Below are positions 40,162-49,723 of a DNA stretch of 64,000 bases, in pieces. The position numbers were made by a program, and so were the translations under genes. The stretch is taken from NCBI RefSeq assembly GCF_022430545.2, contig NZ_CP092488.2, positions 4,712,001 to 4,776,000 of the forward strand. Direction: 5' to 3'. The notes under the pieces are model-generated. The model worked only from the letters and a program-made list of their open reading frames with translations, made no database searches and was not told where the DNA came from. Each line of letters begins with the position of its first letter. The stretch's first letter is position 1. The DNA comes from Mycobacterium paraterrae (lineage in GTDB: Bacteria; Actinomycetota; Actinomycetes; Mycobacteriales; Mycobacteriaceae).

Positions 40162-41105
40162 CGAGCCCGGGGGTGGGCCTCGGCCCAGACCTCGCGCAGC
40201 GCATGCACGGTCACCATGGTGTAGATCTGCGTCGTGGTGACCGACGCGTGTCCCAGCAGCTCTTGGACGACGCGGACGTCGGCCCCGCCTTCGAGGAGGT
40301 GGGTCGCGAACGAGTGCCGCAGCGTGTGCGGTGATACCCCCGAGGTGATGCCGGCGCGCTCCGCAGCATCCTGCAGCACCTGCCACGCACTCTGCCGCGA
40401 GAGCCGCCCGCCGCGGGCGTTGAGGAAGATGGCCGGGGTACCGCGGCCGCGGCGCGCCAGCTCCGAACGCCCGCGAACCAAGTAGGCGTCCAATGCCTGC
40501 ACCGCCGGCCGGCCGATGGGAACCAAGCGCTGCTTGCCGCCCTTACCACGCAGCAGCACCGATCGGGCCTGAGCGTCGACATCGTCGATGTCGAGTCCCA
40601 CCGCCTCGGAGATCCGTGCGCCGGTGGAGTAGAGCAGCTCGAGCAGCGCCCGATTGCGCAACGTCAGCGGGCCGTCCGACGGGCTGTCCCCGCCGGCGCC
40701 GGCCAGCAGCGCGAGCACCTGGTCGAGGCTAAGGCTCTTGGGCAACCGCCGGCCCGGTGTGGGCGGCTTGACGGCTTGCGCCACATCGGATTCGGCCAAC
40801 CCTTCGGCTGCGGCGAATCGATGAAAACCCCGGACCGCGATTAGCGTCCGCGCGGCCGACACCGCCGACAGCGGCGAGACCCCGGACTCCGGGTCACCGC
40901 GGCGCAGCGCCATCAAAAATTCGCTGACATCGTCTTCGGTGACCTTGACCATGTCGTCGACGCCGCGGGCGGTCAGGTGCTCGAAATACCGCCGGAGATC
41001 CCGACGGTAGGAGCTCAGCGTGTTGGCCGCGACGCCGCGCTCGATGGTGAGGTGATCGAGGTAGCCCTGCAGCTGCCCCTCTAGTGGCGGCGCGAGCGTG
41101 GTCAT
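40158..41105 (-). CDS. xerD: Site-specific tyrosine recombinase XerD
   Basis: From the ATG at 41105 (overlapping the nudix stop) the product is 315 residues. The N-terminal SAM-like DNA-binding domain includes LQGYLDHLTIERGVAANTLS. The catalytic domain carries Arg in LLYSTGARISEAVGL, HTLRHSFATHLLEGGADVR (His and Arg), LLGHASVTTTQIYT with the final His and the nucleophilic Tyr. With XerC it resolves chromosome dimers at dif. The position matches Rv1701, between the nudix and parA-like genes, so it is the chromosomal XerD and not a phage integrase. Confidence 0.95.
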   Translation of the reverse strand: MTTLAPPLEGQLQGYLDHLTIERGVAANTLSSYRRDLRRYFEHLTARGVDDMVKVTEDDVSEFLMALRRGDPESGVSPLSAVSAARTLIAVRGFHRFAAAEGLAESDVAQAVKPPTPGRRLPKSLSLDQVLALLAGAGGDSPSDGPLTLRNRALLELLYSTGARISEAVGLDIDDVDAQARSVLLRGKGGKQRLVPIGRPAVQALDAYLVRGRSELARRGRGTPAIFLNARGGRLSRQSAWQVLQDAAERAGITSGVSPHTLRHSFATHLLEGGADVRVVQELLGHASVTTTQIYTMVTVHALREVWAEAHPRAR

Positions 41106-41728
41106 CGGTCGGCGGCCTTTCGCGCGCGGAACGCCGTCGAGCGGTCGATCCATGGCGCATCGACCGGCCTCGGCTCCGCGATACCCTCGGTGACCGCGTA
41201 AGCCGCCAAAATGCCTCCCACAGCAAGGGAATTGACGATTTCACCGCGGAAGATCCGCTGCACGGCGTCGGCGAGGGAGCACCAAGCCATGCGCATGTCG
41301 GCTTCTTCGTCGTGCGCCTCGGGCCGCTCGACCTCGCTCAAACCGGTGGCCAGGAAAACCCGGACCGATTCGTCGCTGAACCCGGGTGCGGAATCGAGAT
41401 CGATGAGCGTCTGCCAGGTCTCTGCCTGTAGGCCGACCTCCTCGCGCAACTCGCGGGCAGCGCTCAGGTGAGGTGCTTCGCCCTCGACGTCCAGCAATCC
41501 CGCGGGTAATTCCCACAGGCGCCGCCTGAGGGGATGGCGGTATTGGTACACCAGCGGAATCCGGCCATGGTTGTCCATGGCGACGATGGCCACGGCACCG
41601 TAAAGCTCGACCACCTCTCGAGTCGCAATGTTGCCGCCCGGCATCCGGACACGATCGCTTCGCAACGCGAAAATCGCTCCAGTGTGCAGAGTTTCGGACG
41701 ATATCGTCTCGAAGTCGTGCTCACCCAC
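41102..41728 (-). CDS. Nudix hydrolase, ADP-ribose pyrophosphatase type (Rv1700-like)
   Basis: The GTG at 41728 overlaps the end of pyrG by eight bases and gives 208 residues, matching Rv1700 (207); longer in-frame extension lies in pyrG. The Nudix box is visible around residues 80-102: G-LDVEGEAPHLSAARELREEVGL, with REVVELYGAVAIVAMDNHG before it and a typical DSAPGFSDESVRVFLAT after it. Rv1700 is reported to hydrolyse ADP-ribose to AMP and ribose 5-phosphate; the same role is inferred here. It precedes xerD with a four-base overlap. Confidence 0.93.
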   Translation of the reverse strand: MGEHDFETISSETLHTGAIFALRSDRVRMPGGNIATREVVELYGAVAIVAMDNHGRIPLVYQYRHPLRRRLWELPAGLLDVEGEAPHLSAARELREEVGLQAETWQTLIDLDSAPGFSDESVRVFLATGLSEVERPEAHDEEADMRMAWCSLADAVQRIFRGEIVNSLAVGGILAAYAVTEGIAEPRPVDAPWIDRSTAFRARKAADR

Positions 41729-43481
41729 GAGTGACAGGTTCGGGCTCGGACAGCGACGAACCCGCCCCGTCATGCTGCTCGCTATTACCGTTGGCCCGGT
41801 GCTCGGGAATCTCCAGCGACAGTCGCTCGGCTGCCTTGTAGTCGATTGCCGCACCGATGAAGCCGGCGAACAACGGGTGTGGGCGGGTCGGGCGACTCTT
41901 GAGTTCAGGGTGCGCCTGGGTGCCGACGACGAACGGGTGCATCTCCGGCGGATATTCGACGAATTCAACCAGATGCCCGTCCGGCGACGTTCCGGAGAAT
42001 TTCAGGCCGCTCTCGGCAATCTTGTCCCGGTAGGCGTTGTTGACCTCGTAGCGGTGCCGGTGCCGTTCGGACACCTCGGTCGTCTGATAAGCCTGGGCCA
42101 CAATCGATCCCGGTTCGAGGACAGCCGGGTAAGCTCCCAACCGCATGGTCCCGCCGAGGTCGGCGTCGCCGGCGACGATGTCCTCTTGGTCGGCCATCGT
42201 GGAGATCACCGGGTCGGCGGTGTTCGGGTCGAACTCCGCCGAGTTGGCATCGGACAGACCGACCGAGCGCGCGGCTTCGATCACGATGCACTGCATTCCC
42301 AGGCACAGCCCCAACACCGGTAAGCCGCGGGCCCGCGCATGGGAGATGGCGCCGATCTTGCCCTCGATACCGCGTATTCCGAATCCACCGGGGATCAGCA
42401 CACCGTGCACGTCGTCAAGCACCGCGGCCGCGCCGCCCGGCGTCTGGCAGTCGTCGGAACCCACCCACCGGATGTCGACCTTTGCGCGATGCTTGAAACC
42501 GGCGGCCCGCAGCGCCTCGCTCACCGACAGATAAGCATCCGAGAGGTCGATGTATTTGCCCACCAACGCAATTCGCACCGTCTCTTGTGGGTCGTGTACT
42601 CGGCGGAGCAGGTCGTCCCATTCGGTCCAGTCGACATCGCGGAACGGCAGGTTGAGCCGTCGCACGACATAGGCATCTAATTCCTCGCGGTGCAACACTT
42701 TCGGGATGTCGTAGATCGACGGCGCGTCGGGCGTGGAGATGATGCCGTCGATGTCCACGTCACACATCAGCGCGATCTTGTTTTTCAGCGGTTCGGGCAC
42801 GTCGCGGTCGCAGCGCAAGATCAGCGCGTCGGGGGTGATACCGATGCTGCGCAGCGCGTTGACCGAGTGCTGAGTGGGCTTGGTTTTCAGCTCTCCGGAC
42901 GGTGCCAGGTAGGGAATCAGCGAGACATGCAGGAAAAACGCGTTTTCACGCCCGATGTCGTGGCGGACTTGCCGTGCGGCTTCGAGGAACGGCTGCGATT
43001 CGATGTCGCCGACCGTGCCTCCGATCTCGGTGATGACGACGTCGGGCCGACGACCGTCGGGGCCGGGCTCGGCCATCGCCAAGATGCGCCTTTTGATCTC
43101 GTCGGTGATGTGCGGGATGACCTGCACTGTGTCGCCGAGGTATTCGCCGCGCCGCTCCTTCGCGATCACGGTCGAATAGACCTGTCCGGTAGTGACATTC
43201 GCCGAGCCGGACAGATCGCGGTCGAGAAATCGTTCGTAATGACCGACGTCGAGGTCGGTTTCGGCGCCGTCCTCGGTCACGAATACCTCGCCGTGCTGGA
43301 ACGGATTCATCGTCCCGGGATCGACGTTGAGGTAGGGGTCCAGCTTCTGCATCGTCACCTGCAGCCCACGAGCGGTGAGCAGCTGTCCCAGGCTGCTTGC
43401 CGTCAACCCCTTGCCCAGCGACGAAACGACACCACCGCTGACGAACAGATGCTTGGTGGCGGTCTGCGGATGCTTACGCAA
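41721..43481 (-). CDS. pyrG: CTP synthase
   Basis: A 586-residue, full-length enzyme. The synthetase half opens with KHLFVSGGVVSSLGKGLTAS and has the ligand segments KLDPYLNVDPGTM and TEDGAETDLDVGHYERF. The glutamine amidotransferase half has the nucleophile Cys in LGLCLGMQCIVIE and the catalytic His-x-Glu in GTQAHPELKSRP. It converts UTP to CTP with ATP and glutamine in the cytoplasm. Homologue Rv1699. An approximately 25-residue tail after the amidotransferase domain (HRANGNSEQHDGAG) is actinobacterial. The nudix gene follows with an eight-base overlap; the 184-base gap upstream probably contains the promoter. Confidence 0.98.
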   Translation of the reverse strand: MRKHPQTATKHLFVSGGVVSSLGKGLTASSLGQLLTARGLQVTMQKLDPYLNVDPGTMNPFQHGEVFVTEDGAETDLDVGHYERFLDRDLSGSANVTTGQVYSTVIAKERRGEYLGDTVQVIPHITDEIKRRILAMAEPGPDGRRPDVVITEIGGTVGDIESQPFLEAARQVRHDIGRENAFFLHVSLIPYLAPSGELKTKPTQHSVNALRSIGITPDALILRCDRDVPEPLKNKIALMCDVDIDGIISTPDAPSIYDIPKVLHREELDAYVVRRLNLPFRDVDWTEWDDLLRRVHDPQETVRIALVGKYIDLSDAYLSVSEALRAAGFKHRAKVDIRWVGSDDCQTPGGAAAVLDDVHGVLIPGGFGIRGIEGKIGAISHARARGLPVLGLCLGMQCIVIEAARSVGLSDANSAEFDPNTADPVISTMADQEDIVAGDADLGGTMRLGAYPAVLEPGSIVAQAYQTTEVSERHRHRYEVNNAYRDKIAESGLKFSGTSPDGHLVEFVEYPPEMHPFVVGTQAHPELKSRPTRPHPLFAGFIGAAIDYKAAERLSLEIPEHRANGNSEQHDGAGSSLSEPEPVTRG

Positions 43482-43665
43482 TGTGGCGACCTCCGTGAAG
43501 ACGGCGCAGGGCTAGCCTCTGGTGAGGGCTGTTTTCCAGCTTTGGGCCTGCCGACCCACGGAAACCCACCTTAACAAACACTCAGCCGGCTCGTCGCTGA
43601 CACGCCCGGTGGCCCTACACGGGCATGCTCGAACCGCCCCAGCGTCGGCTTCGCGGCGGACCCCG

Positions 43666-44616
43666 CTACTGCGCGACGGTGAGGCCGGTGCTGCGGTGGC
43701 CGGTGCCGTATTGACCGGTGTGACCACCGTTGATCAGGTCCGCGACACTTAGCACCACCGTCACTCGCCCGGACTCGGCATCGACATTGTCGACGGTGCT
43801 GATCGCCGGGGTCACCGCGGCGTCAGCGCGGGCCACGCCGACCGCGGCGGGTCCGTCCGACGAGCCATCACGTCCGGCGAGCACCACGCCCGACCCATGT
43901 GGCGCCAGCGCCGCGGCGAACCGGGCCACGCTGAGCCCCTGATTGCCGGCGTCGTTGGCCAGCGCGCCACCGGTGATGACGGCCGCAGCATTCGACGCGC
44001 CGAGGTGCTGATTTCCGTGTTCCGGGAAAGAAATGAAACCCGTGTCGCGCAGCGCCGCGAGTACGGTGTCGCGTTGTCCGTCGTCGACCGGCGGCGTGGC
44101 CGGATCGCGGTTGATCAACAACGCGATGCCCAGCAGGTCGCCGGCCTGGGATCCTTGGTCGACCAGTTTCGTGCTCAGCTGCGCACCGGCGGGGAGCACC
44201 GATGAGGTGACCACCGAGTGCATCTTCTCCGCCGAATTGGCATCGACGAACTCCTGGGTCAGGCTCACCGTGCCGGTGACCCCTCCCCCGGCCTGCGTGA
44301 CGATCTTTGCCACCGCATCGACGTCTTCGTCCTTCGCATCGGGCGCGCGGAAGATGATCAGTGACTTGCCGTTGAGTGCGTCGTGCACCATCCGGCCAGC
44401 CATCTGTGTGTCGAAAGCGTTGGCAGATGCAAGCTTTGCGGCCAGTTGGTCCTTCTGGCCGTTGAGGCCGTTGACCTCGTTGTGCAGAGTGCGCGTCTCG
44501 TCGCGCAGCCCCGACACCAGGGTGTTGGAAAGAAATCCTGACCCCAGGACGACTCCCACCGCCAGAGCCAGGAACACAGCGGCCAACGAAATCGCGTGCT
44601 GGCGAAGAGATATCAC
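43666..44616 (-). CDS. mctB: MctB/SteB-like envelope protein (Rv1698-like)
   Basis: The 316-residue protein has one N-terminal membrane helix (HAISLAAVFLALAVGVVLGS), then a coiled-coil stretch (TRTLHNEVNGLNGQKDQLAA) and a large extracytoplasmic alpha/beta domain. This matches Rv1698, described as the mycobacterial copper transport protein MctB, and the corynebacterial SteB, a cell-division factor working with SteA. The gene is 12 bases downstream of the steA-like gene, exactly the SteA-SteB arrangement. The two published roles have not been reconciled, so both are kept open. The Gly-rich tail is variable. Confidence 0.9.
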   Translation of the reverse strand: MISLRQHAISLAAVFLALAVGVVLGSGFLSNTLVSGLRDETRTLHNEVNGLNGQKDQLAAKLASANAFDTQMAGRMVHDALNGKSLIIFRAPDAKDEDVDAVAKIVTQAGGGVTGTVSLTQEFVDANSAEKMHSVVTSSVLPAGAQLSTKLVDQGSQAGDLLGIALLINRDPATPPVDDGQRDTVLAALRDTGFISFPEHGNQHLGASNAAAVITGGALANDAGNQGLSVARFAAALAPHGSGVVLAGRDGSSDGPAAVGVARADAAVTPAISTVDNVDAESGRVTVVLSVADLINGGHTGQYGTGHRSTGLTVAQ

Positions 44617-44628
44617 GTCGCTACCGTC

Positions 44629-45822
44629 CTAGTGAATCCAGTGCTGCAACCAGAGCCAGAAATGATTCCAGTACAGGCCTGCCCAGTGCAGCACCACCGT
44701 GTCGGTGCGCGACACCCATAGCGCGGCGATGATCGAGAGCAGCATTGTCAGGATCAGCAACGCGATCGCGCCGCCGGAGATGCGGTTGTGGTACAGCGTG
44801 GCAACGGCTTTCGCGTCCACCACCTTTTCGCCCACGCGCAGCCTCGTGAGGAACGTCGAGGGGTTGCTCTGCTGGCGGGTGCGGTCGAAGAACGTCTCGA
44901 TGTTGGCGCGGTGGCCGGCGGTCACCAGCAGCGCTGCACCATGGTGGTCGGCCAACAGCAGCGCGAGGTCGGCTGGGGAACCGGCGGCGGGAAACGTCAT
45001 CGCCCCGACACCGAGATCTTGGATGCGCTCCAGGCCCGGTGCGTGACCGTCCGCGTCGGCCGGCAGGACCACCTGTGCTCCGCTCTTGAGTACTTCGGCG
45101 CTCAGGTTGCTGGGATCGCCGACGATCAACTGGGGGCGATATCCGGCGTTACGCAGGACGTCTGCCCCGGTACCGACGCCGATGAGGACCGGTTGGTATT
45201 CCTTGATGAAGGGCTTGAGCCGTTTGAGGTCGTCGGCGGCGTCTTCGTCGTCGGCGACGATCACGACATGGCGACGGCGTAGTTCGATGTCGACGTCAGG
45301 AATGCCGATCCCGTCGATGAGCAGCGGGCTCTCGCTGCGGATGAACTCAATGGTGTTGCCGGCGAACGCTTCCAGATGCGAGACCAAACCGCTCTTGGCT
45401 TCCTGCATCAAGGCGGCGATCTCTTCGTCGGTGCGCTCCGTGCCGCGGATCAGCCGACGGTCTCCAGCGTAGATTCCACCGTTGTACAGGCGGACTTTGG
45501 AGCCGTCCTTGACCTTCTTGAAAACGTCCGTACCGGTCTCGTCGATGAGCGTGACACCGTTGGCCAGCAGCACCTCGGGGCCGAGATTGGGATAACGGCC
45601 CGACACCGACGGAGAAGCGTTGACAACGGCGGCGATCTCGGCGTCGACGAGCGCATCGGCGGTGATCCGATCTAAGTCCAGCACGTCGAGGACCACGATG
45701 TCGCCAGGGCCGACGCGGCGCAGCAGTCGGTCGATGTCGCGATCGACCCGGGCGGTGCCAACAACGCCCGGCCGCGAGGTGTTACGGGACAACAACGAGG
45801 ACAAAGTGGTGGTCACGCTCAT
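44629..45822 (-). CDS. steA: SteA-like cytokinetic protein (Rv1697-like)
   Basis: From the ATG at 45822 the product is 397 residues (Rv1697 about 393); an upstream TTG-type extension to 45876 is not needed. Features: TARVDRDIDRLLRRVGPGDI, a thiamine-pyrophosphokinase-like central domain with VIVADDEDAADDLKRLKPFI and PQLIVGDPSNLSAEVL, and a C-terminal membrane helix (GAIALLILTMLLSIIAALWV) followed by an aromatic tail (WNHFWLWLQHWIH). Corynebacterium SteA localises to the septum and partners SteB; that function is transferred by homology. Catalytic thiamine kinase activity is doubtful. It is followed by the mctB/steB gene. Confidence 0.88.
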   Translation of the reverse strand: MSVTTTLSSLLSRNTSRPGVVGTARVDRDIDRLLRRVGPGDIVVLDVLDLDRITADALVDAEIAAVVNASPSVSGRYPNLGPEVLLANGVTLIDETGTDVFKKVKDGSKVRLYNGGIYAGDRRLIRGTERTDEEIAALMQEAKSGLVSHLEAFAGNTIEFIRSESPLLIDGIGIPDVDIELRRRHVVIVADDEDAADDLKRLKPFIKEYQPVLIGVGTGADVLRNAGYRPQLIVGDPSNLSAEVLKSGAQVVLPADADGHAPGLERIQDLGVGAMTFPAAGSPADLALLLADHHGAALLVTAGHRANIETFFDRTRQQSNPSTFLTRLRVGEKVVDAKAVATLYHNRISGGAIALLILTMLLSIIAALWVSRTDTVVLHWAGLYWNHFWLWLQHWIH

Positions 45823-45927
45823 GGAGGCGATTCTGTCGGGGATCCCGAACCGGACCGGGGAGGCGCGCCGTAACAACCGCCTCAGAAGTAATATCTTGTC
45901 ACATCTGTCACAGGGCCGTAGCCCAGT

Positions 45928-47709
45928 TCAGGTCGCGATCCGATCACAGTCCGCAGCCTCGATCAGTTCCCGGGCATGGGCGCGCGCGGTGTCCGAATCG
46001 CCTAGCCCAGCCAGCATTCTGGCGAGCTCGTTGACCCGATCGTCGCCGTCCAGTCGCCGTACGCCGCTGGCGCCGTTCTTTCCGTTGGTGTCGACCATCA
46101 GGTGGATGTCGGCATAGGCAGCGACTTGCGGGAGATGAGTCACCACGATCACCTGCCGGGTGCGAGCCAACCGCGCCAGCCGTCGGCCGATCTGGACGGC
46201 CGCCCGCCCGCCGACGCCGGCGTCGACCTCGTCGAACACCATCGTGGTGCCGGCAGTCCGCGAGGACGACGTCGCCAGGACCACCTCCAAGGCCAGCATC
46301 ACCCGCGACAACTCGCCGCCCGACGCGCTTTTCGCCAGCGGCAGAACGGTCATTCCCCGGTGGGCGGCGAAGCCGAATTCGACAAGGTCGACGCCATCGC
46401 CACCGGCATGGGCCCGCGCACCAGTACTGAGCGTGAGCGCCGCGGGGTCGTCGGCGGTGGCCGGCATTGTCGACACCGAAATGGTGAACTCGGCATCGGC
46501 CATCGCCAAACCCGACAGCTCCCTGGTGACTTCCTTCGCGAGCCGCTTGGCGGCCTGCGTGCGCGCCTTGCTGAGCTCGGCTGCGGCGCCAGCCAATTCG
46601 AGTGCAAGCTCTTCGACGCGGCGTTGCAGGCCCGCCAACGCCTCTTCGGAGACGTCGAGCTGAGCCAATCGCTCGCGCGCCTCGCGGGCCCACGCGAGCA
46701 CGCCGTCGATGTCGGCGGCGTATTTGCGGGTGAGGGTGCGCAGCTCCGCCTGCCGGGCCAGCTTGCCATCCAAAGTGCTGGCGTCCGAAGGTAATTCGCC
46801 GAGATAGCCGCCGAGCTCGCGCGAGACATCGCCGACGACGGTCAGCGCCTCATCGAGCTGGGCGGCCAGTCCACCTAGTGTGGAATCATCGGTCGACTCC
46901 AATGCCGCCTTGGCGCGCCCCAGACAGTCGGCCGCCGACGCGGATTGCGCCGTCGGGTCTGCACTGGCGTCATCCGCCGCGCCGGCCAATGCGACGCGGG
47001 CGCCGGACGCCGCTTCGCGCAGCGCGTCCAGCTCGGAGAGCCGACGGATTTCGCCCACCAGGCTGTCGTCCTCACCGGGAGCCGGATCGACGGTACCGAT
47101 CTCGTCGAGCGCGAACTTCAGCCGATCAGCTTCCTGCGCCAGTTCACGGGCGCGGTTGCTCCTGTCGACGAAGTCTCGGCGGGCCGTCTGCCAGGCGTCG
47201 CGCAGCTTGCGATACTTCTCCAGCTTGGCGTCGACTCCGGCGAACCGGTCGAGCGCACCGCGTTGCTCGTCGGGCCGCATCAGCCGCAGCTGGTCGTTCT
47301 GGCCATGCAGCGTCAGCAGCTCGGCGGTGAAACCGCTCAGAGATTTCGCCGGGACACTGCGCCCGCCCAGGTAGGCCCGCGACGGGCCCTCACGGCTGAC
47401 CGAGCGCAGCGCGATGATACTGCCGTCCTCGTCGCGCTCGGCCCCTGAGCCGTCGAGCAGCTCGTCGAGCAACGCAACGGACTTGTCGTCGAGATCGGCT
47501 GTGGTGAAACGACCTTCGACGACGGCGCGCTCAGCCCCGGAACGAACCCGGTTCGCGTCCGCGCGGGCTCCGCCGAGCAGATGCAACCCGGTCACCACCA
47601 TGGTCTTTCCGGTACCGGTCTCACCGGTCAAAACCGTTAAACCGCGACCGAATTCGGCCGTCGCGACACTGATGGCGCCAAGCGACTCGATCCGAATCTC
47701 GGAGAGCAC
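45928..47709 (-). CDS. recN: DNA repair protein RecN
   Basis: The GTG at 47709 lies two bases after the nadK stop and gives 593 residues; the longer frame to 47796 overlaps nadK. The SMC-like ATPase has Walker A LTGETGTGKTMVVTGLHLLG at the N-terminus, a coiled-coil arm (about 150-440, with heptad-rich ELALELAGAAAELSKARTQA) and the C-terminal signature SGGELSRVMLALEVV with Walker B TMVFDEVDAGVGGRAAVQIG. RecN acts at DNA double-strand breaks, bridging DNA in recombination. Homologue Rv1696 in the conserved order tlyA-nadK-recN. Confidence 0.96.
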   Translation of the reverse strand: MLSEIRIESLGAISVATAEFGRGLTVLTGETGTGKTMVVTGLHLLGGARADANRVRSGAERAVVEGRFTTADLDDKSVALLDELLDGSGAERDEDGSIIALRSVSREGPSRAYLGGRSVPAKSLSGFTAELLTLHGQNDQLRLMRPDEQRGALDRFAGVDAKLEKYRKLRDAWQTARRDFVDRSNRARELAQEADRLKFALDEIGTVDPAPGEDDSLVGEIRRLSELDALREAASGARVALAGAADDASADPTAQSASAADCLGRAKAALESTDDSTLGGLAAQLDEALTVVGDVSRELGGYLGELPSDASTLDGKLARQAELRTLTRKYAADIDGVLAWAREARERLAQLDVSEEALAGLQRRVEELALELAGAAAELSKARTQAAKRLAKEVTRELSGLAMADAEFTISVSTMPATADDPAALTLSTGARAHAGGDGVDLVEFGFAAHRGMTVLPLAKSASGGELSRVMLALEVVLATSSSRTAGTTMVFDEVDAGVGGRAAVQIGRRLARLARTRQVIVVTHLPQVAAYADIHLMVDTNGKNGASGVRRLDGDDRVNELARMLAGLGDSDTARAHARELIEAADCDRIAT

Positions 47710-47711
47710 AG

Positions 47712-48635
47712 CTACCGTCCGCGCCAGCCGGTGACGGGCAGCCGGAACTTGCGCACCAGTCGGTCGGTAAACGGCGCGCTGTCCAACCGAGCCCATTTCA
47801 CCGAAGCGTCGCAGCGCTGCACTTCCAGCCGCGCACCCGCGGGTACCCGCATCTCACGGCGACCGTCGCAGAACACCAGCGCGTCGTGCCCGTCAGCCTC
47901 GATTTCGATCGCGATGCGCGCATCCGGGCTGGTGACCATCGGACGAGCAAACAGCGCGTGGGCATTGTTCGGCACGACCAGCAGCGCTTCCAGGTCGGGC
48001 CACATGATGGGCCCACCTGCGGAGAACGCGTAGGCCGTCGAACCCGTCGGTGTCGAGACCAGCACACCGTCACAGCCGAATGTCGACACCGGACGGCCGT
48101 CGACCTCGAGGACGACGCCGAGCACTCCGAGGCGAGGGCCCTTCTCCAGGCTGGCCTCATTGAGCGCCCACCCGCGAGAAATGACCTCGCCCTTGACCAT
48201 CACCGCAACGTCGAGGGTCAACCGTTCCTCGAGCTGGTAACTCCGAGCGACGACGTGCTCGAGAACACGGTCGATGCCCTCGGTCTCGGCTTCGGCCAGA
48301 AATCCGATCCGCCCGAGGTTGATACCGAGCACCGGGACGTTGGCGTTGCGGGCAAGCTCGGCAGCACGCAGAAACGTGCCGTCGCCGCCCAAGCCGATGA
48401 CCAGCTCGCAGCCCTCCGCGGCGTCGGGATCGGCGTCGACGAGTTCGATATCGACGCCCAACGCGCGCTCGTCGTCCGGACCGAGTGGCACCGGACCGCG
48501 GTCAACCGCTTCCGCGGACAGGACGCGAAGCCGAATATCGTTGGCGCTCAACACTTTTTCGATTAGATGAGCGGTCTCAGTCGCTTCTTCGCGACCGGTG
48601 TGGACCACCAGCAGGACGGTGCGCTCAGTCGTCAC
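47712..48635 (-). CDS. nadK: NAD kinase
   Basis: A 307-residue protein, identical in length to Rv1695 (PpnK). Catalytic GGDGTFLRAAELAR and the NE/D segment LNEASLEKGPRLG with GCDGVLVSTPTGSTAYAFSAGG are intact. It phosphorylates NAD+ to NADP+, with ATP or polyphosphate in mycobacteria. The GTG start overlaps the tlyA stop by four bases, and recN follows two bases after the stop. The N-terminal 70 residues (TERTVLLVVHTGREEATETA) are the mycobacterial form. Confidence 0.97.
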   Translation of the reverse strand: MTTERTVLLVVHTGREEATETAHLIEKVLSANDIRLRVLSAEAVDRGPVPLGPDDERALGVDIELVDADPDAAEGCELVIGLGGDGTFLRAAELARNANVPVLGINLGRIGFLAEAETEGIDRVLEHVVARSYQLEERLTLDVAVMVKGEVISRGWALNEASLEKGPRLGVLGVVLEVDGRPVSTFGCDGVLVSTPTGSTAYAFSAGGPIMWPDLEALLVVPNNAHALFARPMVTSPDARIAIEIEADGHDALVFCDGRREMRVPAGARLEVQRCDASVKWARLDSAPFTDRLVRKFRLPVTGWRGR

Positions 48636-49453
48636 TGTGACTGCCCTCCCGGACCTGACTCGACTGCGCCGCGAACCGCACGTTCCAACTCATCAGCAGA
48701 CAGACCCCGATCGGTTTCGGCGCGTAACCACAGGAAGTATTCAACGTTGCCCGACGGGCCGGGCAGCGGGCTGGGGGCGACCCCTATCGCGTGCCATCCC
48801 AGATCTTCGGCGCGACGGGCGACGTGGAGCACGGCACTCGCCCGCAGTTCGGGATCGTGAACGACGCCGCCGGCTCCCACGTGACCTTTACCCACCTCGA
48901 ACTGCGGCTTCACCATAGGCACGATATCCGCGTCGGCGGACGCGCAGCCAGTCAACGCCGGTAACACCGTGGTCAGCGAAATGAACGAAAGGTCAGCGAC
49001 GACAGCATCGACCGTGCCGTCGATCGCCTCTGGAGTGAGTTGTCGTACGTTGGTGCGCTCGATCACCACGACCCGGTCGTCGGACCGCAGTGACCAGGCC
49101 AGCTGTCCGTATCCGACGTCGACCGCCACCACTTCGCGCGCCCCGCGATCCAGCAGCACCTCGGTGAAACCGCCGGTCGACGCACCGGCGTCGAGACAGC
49201 GTCGTCCCTCGACGTCGATTCCGAAAGCGTCCAGTGCGCCGATGAGCTTGTGGGCGCCGCGCGACACCCAGCCGCGTTCGGTGTCGTCGGTGACCTTGAG
49301 CGCCGAGGTGGGGGCGACCGCCGTACCAGGCTTGACCGCGGGCATCCCGTCGATGCTGACCTTGCCGGCGCCGATCAGTTCCGCAGCCTGCTGTCGTGAC
49401 CGGGCGAGCCCGCGGCGGACAAGCTCGGCATCAACACGGGTGCGCCGGGGCAC
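48632..49453 (-). CDS. tlyA: 16S/23S rRNA 2'-O-methyltransferase TlyA
   Basis: The 273-residue protein combines an S4 RNA-binding domain (VDAELVRRGLARSRQQAAEL) with a FtsJ-type methyltransferase domain: CLDAGASTGGFTEVLLDRGA binds SAM, and MVKPQFEVGKGHVGAGGVV holds the catalytic lysine region. TlyA methylates C1409 of 16S and C1920 of 23S rRNA, which confers sensitivity to capreomycin and viomycin. Homologue Rv1694. The rRNA operon whose products it modifies is only 3 kb away, by chance of gene order. It overlaps nadK by four bases. Confidence 0.97.
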   Translation of the reverse strand: MPRRTRVDAELVRRGLARSRQQAAELIGAGKVSIDGMPAVKPGTAVAPTSALKVTDDTERGWVSRGAHKLIGALDAFGIDVEGRRCLDAGASTGGFTEVLLDRGAREVVAVDVGYGQLAWSLRSDDRVVVIERTNVRQLTPEAIDGTVDAVVADLSFISLTTVLPALTGCASADADIVPMVKPQFEVGKGHVGAGGVVHDPELRASAVLHVARRAEDLGWHAIGVAPSPLPGPSGNVEYFLWLRAETDRGLSADELERAVRGAVESGPGGQSQ

Positions 49454-49461
49454 GACAGCCC

Positions 49462-49671
49462 TCAGGCCTTCTCCGCCGACTCCAGCGCCTGCACCAACAT
49501 GTCGTGCGCCTGGGAGAGTTTGCGCGCGATCTCTTCGAGATCGGCTTCGGCGGGTCCGTTCTCGGTGTCGGCGGGATCCGGCAACTCGGCGATCGCGGCG
49601 TCGATCCGTGCACGAATCTCTTCAGGGTCGGTACTGATTGCGCCACTTCTCCTGTCTCGTTGGCATCCCAC
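49462..49671 (-). CDS. Small acidic protein (Rv1693-like)
   Basis: A 69-residue frame from a GTG, between the HAD phosphatase gene and tlyA, eight bases before tlyA. The product is acidic and helical (STDPEEIRARIDAAIAELPD and later EIARKLSQAHDMLVQALESA). By position and size it corresponds to Rv1693. The true start may lie further in, near ISTDPEEIRAR, since the first ten residues are unlike the rest. Function is unknown; conservation of its place in the string is the main support. Confidence 0.75.
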   Translation of the reverse strand: MGCQRDRRSGAISTDPEEIRARIDAAIAELPDPADTENGPAEADLEEIARKLSQAHDMLVQALESAEKA

Positions 49672-49723
49672 TACGCTGCCGATCGTCGTCGGCGCGACTC
49701 ATCGCGTTACCACGGTACGGGAT

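Noticed and set aside
40158..41105. XerD as integrase of a mobile element
   Set aside because: Position and neighbours match the housekeeping xerD (Rv1701) context, with no phage or plasmid genes nearby.
42690..43574. 294-residue plus-strand frame inside pyrG
   Set aside because: Antisense shadow of a clearly intact CTP synthase gene.
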